Source of the DNA: Hexactinellida sp. DTS-2022
Taxonomy: Eukaryota > Porifera > Hexactinellida
NCBI GenBank assembly: GCA_028753945.1
Contig: JAPNXP010000002.1
Location: 13,206,001 to 13,270,000 of the forward strand
Direction of reading: 5' to 3'
DNA: 64,000 nt
Position numbers and translations under genes: made by a program. The notes under the pieces were generated by a model, which was not told the origin of the DNA, did no database searches, and saw only the letters and a list, made by a program, of their open reading frames with translations. This document shows positions 10,127-22,100 of this stretch, piece by piece (the first letter of the stretch is position 1; every line of letters starts with the position of its first letter).

Positions 10127-13100
10127 ATGCTAGAAGAAGACTTCGAGTTGGCTCTAAAGGTGATAATAGTCGGCAACGGGAATGTGGGGAAGAGCAGTAT
10201 GATTCAGAGGTTCTGCAAGGGTGTGTACACCAGCGAGTATAAGAAGACCATAGGTGTAGATTTCCTTGAGAAACAGCTTAGGTTAGTTCAATTCATTTAT
10301 ACGGCAAACTCCTTTTCTAATTAATTTTGATGCATGATTAATTTTGTTATTATAAAAAAATCCATTTGCGAAGTCGGGATTTTTATTTAAAAGAAGGTGT
10401 TTGCCAAAATAGTAAGCCATTAAAAACCTGTAAATAGTCGTGGATGATAATTTACCTCGTGTGGTACATTAATTATTAATACTTTATTTAAGTTAGATCA
10501 GTGGTTCTCAACCTATTCAATATTACGGATTCTGGTAGTACTAATTACAATAATACTAGTATCGTGATAGGTTACGCGGCGGACTCAGGTTGAGAACCAC
10601 CGAGTTAGATAATTATGATAATATATACATGGTCCATAGATTCATAAGGATTGTAATGATTGTAATAATTAAATCTACCAGCGATCTAAATTACCAAAAT
10701 AATTGTATATCCATGGTCTACCTTTATATAAAGCCTATAATAAAGGCCGTTCAAACGTTTTGCAATGCTTCCAAGGGAGGTGATTAACCAATGTGTGACA
10801 GAACATCCTTTTTGTATTACAATATGATAAAACCATGACATAGGGAGAGGTGTGTCTAATTTTGGGAAGTTTGCATTACTAACGTTTAATCTGCTACGTG
10901 AGCTCAATTACTATACAACAGCACTTATATAACTTGAGATCCATTAGAACTAATCAAGAGGAAATTCGTTTGATGGTGTGGGACACCGCAGGACAGGAAG
11001 AGTTCGATGCAATTACAAAAGCCTACTACAGAGGTACTAATGATAACAGCTGCTAATTATTATACTGTAGACTCTCGTTAATAGCAACACCAAGTGACCG
11101 TCGAAATTGGTTCTTATTATTCAGAAATTCGTATTAATCGGAGTCACTTGCATGATTTGTATAGGCTAGGGGAATTAAACCTTGTATTCCTTAACCGATA
11201 TTTCGCCTTATCCGTGTTCCTATTAACGAGAGTCTACTACAGGTAAACCTCCCAAAGCGGCACCCATCGGGAGAATGATTTTGTGCCGCTTCTCGGAGGT
11301 TGCCGCTTTGGGAGGTTTACCTGTATTATGATATTTAATAAATTTCATTTTAGGCGCTCAACTCTGCATTCTTGTGTTCTCTACTGTTGATAGACACTCT
11401 TTCGATGCGATAGATTCATGGGTGCAAAAGGTACAGTGCTTATCCTTAAAATATTGATCCAAATTCGTCATATTTAATTGAGCAATTTATTGGCTTATTA
11501 TCCTTATACACCACAGCTAATTATATGAACTAGCTTCATTATAAATAGTACGTATAGCGTAGTGCATTAAGCGCCCCTCAATTTATGGAGCTCCCTTTAT
11601 TTGCTCTCCTTATGTATCTACCAGAATATCATTGCATATTGTATTTAGAATATAAGTCTATAATCAGGTCTGCTATTGTTCATTATGTATAGCACGTGAA
11701 TAAAGTTAAGTTGTGCCTAAATATTTTGATTTTAATGGTTTCAAGCGAAAATTTAATAATTAATCAGTAAAAACAAGCAAAATATTAATTTTATTGAAAA
11801 TTATCATAGTTTATTTAGCAATATAAGAGCACACTCCATTAATATTGCCCTGGCATGTTGCTACAGTGTTTGTATGCAGGTGTATGCAGAGGTGGGGGAA
11901 GTGACAACTGTATTAGTGCAGAACAAAATGGATTTAATCGATGAATCAGTCATTACCACGTGAGTTAATATTAGTATGTAGTGTTCCTATTCCTATATAA
12001 CAATGTTGCTATTTTTCAAACTCCCGTTATATCGAAATTTTCAAATTCTGCTATTTCGAAATAATTTATAATCTTAGCTTTCAAGTACAGTAGACCCTCG
12101 TTATTACGAACACGCACGGATAGGGCTTACAAGGTTTAATTCCCCTAGCCTATACAAATACATGCAAATGACTCCGGTTAAGGCAAATTTCTGGATAATA
12201 CGAATAAATTTCGACGGTCCCCTGGTGTTCGTAATAACTAGAGTTTACGTCGTTAAGTTTATTAACTAGCATATTTCAACAATTGTGCCTTGCTATTAGT
12301 TAGACCATGATATATTATAATCGAATTGCATTCCATTGTAATTAGTAGTTTCTGTGGCAGTCTGCTCACTGGTATAATGAGCTTGTTAGTGGTATATACC
12401 GCTAACTAATGTGAATGCCTAAATTATTTTGTATTTAATTTGTTATTTATACGTTTATTAATACTATTTTTGGTAAATACCAAATTCGTAATTCACTTAT
12501 CATAACATTTATGTTAATCTTTATCTAAAATAAATGCGTTTCTATTCTACCATCACTTTAATACAATCCAGACAAACATTAGAGTTTAAATTAATTAGTT
12601 AATTAATAATATAGATTTTCTTTATAAACCGTAATACTTTACCAAATTATTTACTAAATTAGTTGTAAATACACAAAATAATATATATTTGGATAACACC
12701 GAAAAAATAGGAAATAGAGAATGGGAAAGATAAAAATATACGCCAGAGTTAAACCTTCAAAAACTGAGAATTCCTCGCTTAAGTCTACAAATGATAAAAT
12801 TATAATCGATAAGAAGATTCTAACTCGAGACAGAAGAACCTCGCACAACTCGCAAGTCCAATACTTATTCGACTTCGACTCTGTGTTCGATCAAATGGCC
12901 ACACAAACAGACATGTTTCAATCATTAGCCGTTGATGCATTAGACCGATTTTTAGAAGGATTTAACGCTACAATATTCGCATATGGACAAACCGGATCAG
13001 GTAAGACGTACACGGTTGAAGGTTCGGCGCGTAGATTCGAAGACCGTGGATTAATCCCACGCAGCATTTCCTATATTTACGATAAACTTAAAGACATAGA

Positions 13101-16100
13101 AAACCAGGATATTTCTATCCACATTTCGCATTTTGAGATTTACAACGAAGTTGGCTACGATTTGTTGAGCCCTGTGTCTCGATTGGATTCCTTTATGTAC
13201 GCTGTGCTACCGAAAATATCTATTAGAGAGAGAGGAGATGGACAATTCGTTCCGCATAATCTGACCTCCCATTTAGCTGCTGACGAACAAATAGCACAGC
13301 ATTTATTGCTACAGGGCTCTTTGAGTAGGAAAGTCGCATCCACAACAATGAACATGCAATCATCTAGGTCCCACGCTGTATTCACACTAATGCTAACTTC
13401 TAAAGTTATAGATTCAGACACGATAACAATATCAAAACTTAATTTCGTAGATTTAGCTGGTTCAGAACGTGTAGCTAAAACAGGTGCGAAGGGTAAAGTG
13501 TTGAGTGAAGCTAAATTCATTAACAAATCTCTCCACCACTTAGAGCATGTAATTATACAACTGCAAAAAGCCGCGAGAAATGAGGGCTCTCCGAGAATAA
13601 CACGATCTTCTACTGCGCCTGAACTGAACCAACCACATTCCTATTCGCCAGTTAAGTCTCCAAGCAAGAAGAAATACATTTCCTATAGAAACTCGCTTCT
13701 AACTATGTTCCTACGAGACAGCTTAGGTGGGAACTGCCATACGTTTATGATAGCAACGCTATCATTCGAAGTAGAACAGATGGATGAGTCAATTTCTACC
13801 TGTCGATTCGCACAGCGTGTATCTTGTATTAAAAATTTAGCGACGCGGAATGAAATACTCGATGACAAGGCTCTAATTAGGAAGCTTAAACTACACATTA
13901 GGGAACTTGATATTGATATTAATGAGCTTAACAAATTGTTGGAGGAAAAGAATATCGCATTGAGGCAACCAACTATTCTAGTTTCCCAACCGCTCTCTGA
14001 TGATGAAAAGGAAATTCTGTATCGATTGATTCGGCAGTTCTTAAAGGGAGAAATATTAGACCCCCTTGAGGGCGGTTTAAACACACGTGAGAAAATACTC
14101 GAGAGTCTATTCTTCTTAAAAGAAATTATAATACAAGCCTCCAAGAAAAGAGGTAGGAACATTAGTGTAAGCAAACCGCCTCTTCCGAACAAGAGCGAAA
14201 CCGCGAAAAGTTCAAAAGAGCATGAAAATATTAAAGAGATGAAAATTATTGAAATCGACCCTCCTCATATTGCAAATGAAACTGACACATTAAAACGGAC
14301 ACAAGTTCAATTCAACAACCCAGCCAAGCAAATACACCAAACTAATCCAAAAGAAAATTCCCCTTCAACTGAAGTTGGAAAGGAATTGTCTCTCAGTTCG
14401 GTCCTGGCAAGGAGAGCAGCTTCATTCACAGATAGAATCATTTCACCTGGAGATTACACCATTGCCACACCGCCAGTCATATTCCCAACTCAGAAAGTAA
14501 ATTCTCTCCCAGTTTCCCCTGCTTCACAGCCCTCACCAAACGCTTCATATTTCAATCAGAGTATCAACAAAGAAAAGCCAATACAAAAGCCCCCAATTAC
14601 CCCAGATCCTCTATCAAAGCCTAACCACTACATATCTCCGTTCGAGCAGAAGAGACGGACTCACATCGCGAATAAAATCGATACTCTTTCAAAGAGCGAA
14701 CAGAGCTTGCAGAATGAGAAAGATTATTTGCTGCAAAATCAAATTGGAATCGAGATACAGAAGAATGAAGACAAACTGGCGTTCATTTCGAGTACAATTC
14801 AGAGTCAAAAGAAAAGGATTGTTCAGCTCTACCAGAAATCAGCTAATCCAGGCGAAATTGAAAATGAAATTATCGCACAACGGCGGTTAGAAACGAAAGC
14901 GAAGGAACTCGTTTGCAAAATATCTGAGTTGAGAGTATCTACTCAACCAGATAGGACACCTGGAATGTGTGAGTTTAAAGCTATTCCTGAAATATCTTCA
15001 AAAAATACCGGTTTAGTCCTAAATAACCTAGCTAACCAAGAACGTCATCAAAACAAACTTAAAGAAGGTTTAGAACAAATTAAATTAATTCAATTTGAAC
15101 AGCAGTTAGAACTAAAAGAAGCGGCAACCCGAAGAAAACTACTGGCACTTAAGCAGCAACTTAATAGCGCTGCAAATGATGCACAGAGTAAGTCACTACC
15201 GAATTCATCTCACTCAATTGATAGGAAAAGTAACAACAATAATGGCTGGGTTGATTCCAATAAACACACTCCATCTTTTGACATAAAATACTTGCGTAAT
15301 GATTCTTACAATGACGTAATTTCGTCTCCGAATCAAGTGCAATTTAATTCAGACACTAAAACTTCAGAAATGCAATTTATACCGCAGCCCCCGTCAAAAC
15401 AAAAAGATACAAAATCTCTTTCAAAACCAGTTATTTTGAGCTCAGAACCTAGTACGCTTACAAAAAATAATAAAACAATTACTAATAATTCGAATTACAA
15501 ACGGGCAGATTCTGTAGTAAACTCTCAAACAAGTGCAGAGTTTAAGGAAAGAGCTTATATGAGCGCGATTCAATCCAATCGGTCTCGTGTTGAGAAGATA
15601 CGTCGAGTCATGTCAGCCGCTGTTGTGATACAGCGTTATTGGAGACTCAATAGGAAACAAGTCAAATAGAGTTGTGTTCATAAATTGGTACATTAATATT
15701 GTCACTTTTCTGTATGTACTTGTTCATAGTAACCTTTCAATTAAATACAATTTTATATACATAATGCTATGAATTAATAATTTTATCTTTAACTAATACC
15801 AGTAATTCGAAATCAACATCCAATTACCTATTATATCCTTTGGAAGCTAACCACTAGGTCAGTTTGAGTTTTTATAAATTTGTTTATCATTTTTGTACAA
15901 GAATAAATATTCAGATTAGAAATTGCGAAATTTGTGTTTACTTGTTTACCTATTACTATAAGATTAGGAAGTTTGTCTCTCTCTCAAATACAAAATTTAT
16001 TCCCTTATCACTTTTATACAATCCGGAAAAACAACAAACAACCATCGAGTTATAATAATATACGTAGATTACTTACTTTCTGTATCTACTAATAGTATGT

Positions 16101-19100
16101 TCAGAAATTAACAGAAAATACAGTATTATTTGACAGAAACACCATTCACCTTAACAGTTATCAACATGGCCTACTAATATTATAATATTATAATGTCACA
16201 TCACAAGAAATTCTACGCATCTGCTCCTGTCATTTTACCAAGAAAGAATTTGCTGCAATTAGCTTGCACTTACGGAGATCTGCCTTTCATTGAATCTCTA
16301 TTGGAATCTGGTGAATACAGCGTTGACGAGCCTGATCAAGAATCGAATAATACGGCATTACATTCCAGTGTATATCATCGGTTGCTAGGCGTTTCAGCAC
16401 TGTTGACGGCTTACGGTGCTAAATGGGATTGTGAAGATTTCGATGGATATTCTGTGTGGGATTACTTGAACGACAATCGAAAAATATGTGCAGTAAATTG
16501 CGAAAAGTATCTCCTTTATAGTTGGGGAAATAACTTTACATTTAATCTAGGCTTTGAAACTGGTGATAGGAAGCATGCACCATCTCCAGTGAGAGGCTTA
16601 GATAGATTGATTGTTAAGAAAATAGTAGTTAGTAAGTACCATAGTGTTATTTTAGACCGAGACGGGAAGGTTTATTCTTGTGGCGTAGGAGATGGAGGTA
16701 GGCTAGGACATGGGGATAATGAGACGCATCTATCGTTTCGCGTAATCCAATCACTCTGTGAAAATATAATCGAAATTTCTGCTGGGAATTTTCATACGTT
16801 TTTTCTCACTGATCAAGGTTATGTGTATTCCTGTGGATTGAATGAATTCGGACAGTTAGGATTGGGTAGCACAGCTGACAGTGTTCCTACACAGTCTCTG
16901 CTCCCAACTAAACTCAATCACAAAGACATTCGTAATATTTTTTTTTCTCACATTGCCTGTGGAAACTTCCATTCTGCAATTTCCACCAACCAAAAGTTAT
17001 ATTCATTTGGATGTAATTTCGGTCAGTTAGGCTACCAGTTAGGCACACAAGGTAGAATCCAATACATACCTAAGGTTGTAACTTCGCTTAATATACGGAA
17101 AGAAATGAATATCGTTTGCTTGAGTGCGTGTGATGCGGTCACTGCAGGAATCCTATCGAATAATACTATATTTGTTTGTGAGAACTTCCATTGTAGATTA
17201 TACAATGTCAATAAAGTAAACATCGATTTAGTTTATTCGAAAACATTTTATTTTACAGAAATAAGTTCTTACGGGTTAGTATCTGAATCAGAATGTTTAT
17301 CGAATTTGAATCAAGCCTTTAAGCCGTGTTTACAAGGCATTCAGTTCGACATTATATTGTTAGACAATTTCGATTCTATTTGGAGATTTTCCGCAGGAAA
17401 TTTATCTGTACACTTGTGTCGCTTTAATAACGGTTATAATATTAAAGTGTCACATTTCGCACTGGGAAAGAGTTTATTTTTGGTTTCACTATTTGGTGAA
17501 GTATTTCAATGCAAATTGCCGGCAATACAAATTACAGATTATCATTCCAACAAGCCAGATTCTCTAAATCTGCTTGAAACAGCCATGCTCCAAGACGCTA
17601 TAAATCCTATTCTACCTCTAACTCGCTTACACTACCTACATAATATCATTAGAATATTCACAGACACACAATGTGAGAACTTCTTCGCATGTCTCAAGGA
17701 CCCTGTAGTAGACTTAGTATTACTTCCTCGCATCTCAGTAAGTGCATATCAATCAGACCTTAAAACTCGCTTTAACTCTATACAATCTAATCCACCTAAT
17801 GACTGTATTACTATCGAATCAGAAGATGGGAAAATTGTTTCTGTCGATTCTTTTATTTTCTATTCCTTTCTTTCCAGAATACACGGCTTAACTTGTACTC
17901 TCCTTTCTGAACTACCTTTCTCACTGACTTGTAACAAATACAAATGCCCCATTAATTACCAAATCCTTTATAGCATTTTTGAGACAGCTTATTTTCAGAG
18001 GAATGAATTGCCTCTAGAATTTCCTATTTTCTACACATTCCTTAATTCAAACTCGCAAAAGATACCAACATGTTTGAAAACTCTCTGTCTCAAGTCCAGG
18101 GCATTAAATTTCAACGCTTTCCCTGAATTGCATGATACCATCATAAATTGTCTGGACGATGAATCTTTTAAATGCCATAAGTGTATTCTCGTTGCTAGGA
18201 GCGAATATTTTTCCAGTATGCTTTCTTTCGGTTGGCAAGAATCTTCTTCACGAATCTCAACACTTAACTTGAAATTTACTCTATTAATTATTCAAATCAT
18301 AATTAGATATATCTACACTGATCTTTTCCCAGATTCCATCCATGAACAATCTCTCTATCAGTTGTTAATCGCCTCAGACCATTTTCTGTTGCCACGTCTC
18401 AAAGACTGGACTGAATATAAGATAACTCTCTCACTAACTGTTGATAACGTTGTCCCAGTTTTAGAACTAAGTCGAATGTACAGTGCCCAGCAGTTAACTG
18501 TTAGTTGCATTGAGTTTATTTGTATTAATTTCGGTTGGCTTATTTCAAACCGCGAATTGGAGTCATTGGACCTTGTTATGCTGGCGTTAGTTTCAGACTG
18601 CTCGCGTACCCGTGCGAGGAGGATGGGATTAGAAGATAGGATTGTTTACAAATACAATCATTATGCAGACTTGGTGGAAGAATTCTTGGAAAATATAACG
18701 TCTAATGAAATATCTGATAATAGAAAGTCACAAATTAAAAGTAGAACAAAGAGACATCGGAAACCATCTCACTCTAGGACTAGAACTGTTTCTGAAGGGT
18801 CCCCTGTTAGTATCGAGTGTGAAGATTCCCTCTCCCTCTCATCAAGTCCTAATACGACAGTTAGCGAACCGTGGAAACCAAATTGGTTATTAACAATGCG
18901 AAATGACAATTCTTCAAAAGAAGATATTACGAATATTTCCCAAGATTTCAATGCTATACTGTTAGAAGAACGAACGAACCTTTTACAAACGAAACGACCA
19001 ATAAAACCTTATACATCCAAACCCACATCCCACAATGTTAATATCCCTCAATACATTAGTTGGGGAATAAGTAATAACTTTCCAAATAAAAAGAAACGTT

Positions 19101-22100
19101 CTAAAACTAAACGTAACAGCTCTGAAAGCGAAGTGAAGAAAAGAGAAAGAACTTGGTCTGCGATTAATCACCCAATTAACATTTCATTTGAAGATATATA
19201 CAAACAACAGCTGACCTCTTCATCACCTGAACTCACACTAGCTTTCAATACAGTTTCCAATGCAGATAATTCGAGTTCTATTTGTGTAGAATCTAATAAT
19301 GATGTCAGTTGTATCCCACAACCTAGGGTAGATAACTTCGAATCTATCGTAATAGAAGAACAAGCTTTAATTGAATTGACACAGTATTACCAAACCATGT
19401 ACCCTTTTGAACAGATTAATATTGAGCGCGAATTGGGTAATACAATGTAATATACATTTCTATTATACTAGTCTTCTAAATACACATTCTATTTATGGGA
19501 TTTAGTGATGTTTCTACCTTATTGCATGTAATAATATATTGTGTCTGTTGTAGCGAGTGGTTTCGTACGTCAAGTTTTAATACTTTTATAATTAGCTGAG
19601 TTGTGATTGCATCGGTTTATAGGCTTATTTTATATGCTAACATTATTTATAATTATCTCTATTAAAGCACATAAAAACCTTCCAAATACAAATTTGGAAA
19701 AAAATCAATTCTAAGCAGTAAATTCAAACTCGCATGTCTCTCGCGCCTATAGAACGTAAGTTCGCCTCTTCTATTAACGAGAAGCATCATAACAAATCAA
19801 GGTTCCAGAAAGTTATCCTTAATGACATTGATAAAGGGAAGGGATGTAGGAATTGTGGTGACGCATGTCCAGGTTTACAGTTGCATGTTTGGAGGAAAGT
19901 TTGCCAATTTTGTTCGTGTCCTTGGGAAGTACACGATATTGAGTTCGTTAAAAAACCGAGGCCAAGGTTGAAGCCGAAAAAATATTCTTCTAAAAAAGCA
20001 ATTTCGTTTTCAGATACAGATGAGATTATACCGCCCCAATCACCAGTGGAAGCTGAAATTTGTAAAATAACAATTGTGGTTGAAGAATTCCCAGTTGAGA
20101 CTGTTGAGGTGGAACAATTTGACTTACAAATATCGCCTCCGATCTCAATTGAACAAGAAGACAAAGAAGTTTCACCAGAGGATACCCCAAGCCCTGTCAG
20201 CCCAATTGAAAATCCATTATCAAGTACTTCAACTAGTTCTGAAGATGAAAACCCGGAATCTTCCTCATTGTCAGAAATGTACCTTTGGTATCCACCTGAA
20301 ATGAGTGCCAAAGATATCGAAGCATTCATGGCTAGAATTCCACCTGAATTACGACCCATCAAAGGCACTGAATCAGCTCAAAACTGCAAAGCCGTTATTC
20401 TAAACCAACTCCCTCCCCAGGATACAGATTCCGACCGATGCCATCCACTCTCGGATAAAGAGCTCTACTTAATGCAACAATTTGTCGACCAGAGAGAGAA
20501 CAAGTACAGGGGCCAAGGAATAGTTAAAATGAACACCAAGGGCTGTTGTACATCTTGCACAGAACAATTTAAACCGGATGAACTTGGCATTTTCGCTCCA
20601 CTTGTCGGGTCCAATTACAAATACCATATTAACTGCTTTCGATGCTCGAAGTGTTTGGGGTTTTTGCAAGAACTCCATTACTATAAGAAAGGAAAGGAGA
20701 TTTTCTGTGGTAGGCATCACGCAGAACTTTTCGGAAAAAGATGTGCTGGTTGTGATGAAATTATTTTCGGTGATAAGATTACTCAGGCCGAAGACGAAAA
20801 CTGGCATCCTGAGCATTTCTGTTGTTGGTATTGCGAGAAACAACTAGGCGGTGATGATTATATTAAATCCAAAAATATAACAATGTGTAGCAAGTGTTTC
20901 GCTGATAAAGTAAACGCGAATTGTTTTTCGTGTAAAAAGGAAATTGGGCATGAAGGTAAGGTGATAAAATACCGCGAAAAATCATGGCATTTGAAATGTT
21001 TCAAATGTTCCAACTGTGACAGATATCTGAAAGCTGAGAAATTCATTGTAAAGGGTATTAAGATTTTATGTCTAGACTGCTTTGACGAATCCCAAAGCGA
21101 AGTTAAACCGGAAATAGGTACAAACTGTGATGTATGTCTTAAGCCAGTTGACATGCATGACCCTCACATGTCGTCAGAAGGAATAATTTGGCACGAATCG
21201 TGTTTTTCTTGCATTTTTTGCGGCCAAGAATTGATCGGTAAACCTTTTTTAAGACACATGGCTGGGTTATTATGCGAAGTCTGTTACGGCGAGAGAGTAG
21301 CGCATACTTGCGGCCAGTGCAATGAGAAAATCGTAAAAGGAGGGGTGAAGCATGATGATTCATTTTTCCATCAAGATTGCTTTAATTGTGCATATTGTGA
21401 AATACAGCTGGCTAACATTAAATTTACTACTAAAGATGGGAAAAACTTTTGTTTCAATTGCAATAAGAAATTGTTCGCAACACCAACTTGTCATCAATGC
21501 AGCAAGGACATATTAGGAAAGTGTTTTGAGTTCAAAAATTACAATTTCCATCCGGAATGTTTCGCTTGTACAGGTTGTAATAAAGGCATTGCTGGAAAGG
21601 AATTCTACCAAACACGGGGCGCATTGTATTGCAAAAAATGTGCAAAAAGGAAATCAAAAGTATAGTATTTTATGCCTTAATTTTGTAACAATATTTATTT
21701 ACATTATTTCGTAATTTTGAGTAGAATTAGTTGAATTTCTAATCACATTTATTTGCATTCATTACAGTACTCACTTTTATTTTAATCAATTTATTTTCAA
21801 TTTGTTTATTCAACATTATTGTTATTGGAATTAAATAGCCATTATATAATTGGAATTATTAATCAATTTTGTTATTCTAATAGAGAAGAAGTTGAAGAAA
21901 TCTCGAACAAATTAAGAGTAAAGTTATTTCGTTCAAGTGTCAAAGATAACTTCAACATTTCCGAAGGTATTATTTTATGGAATTTATTATGTGCCTCCAA
22001 AGGAATGTAATATTCACTTCCATTGAATAATTGTATTTGCTAGGAAAAGTGGGAGGGGAGTTCGTATTATAAGTTATAACCAATAATAGCTTTTTTAATT

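Noticed and set aside
10127-12000. A truncated RAB23 pseudogene at 10.1-12.0 kb
   Set aside because: All four exons have intact splice sites and motifs, and the missing half is found in phase at 21.9 kb.
12654-20843. Minus-strand frames opposite KIF6, IBTK and PET-LIM (for example 13155-13526, 13683-14192, 19787-20368)
   Set aside because: They are mirror frames of long real coding regions, with no domain pattern of their own.
21819-22010. A separate short gene starting at 21819
   Set aside because: It has no ATG; it is RAB23 exon 5 read through its flanking introns, as shown by phase and similarity to the RAB23 C-terminal half.
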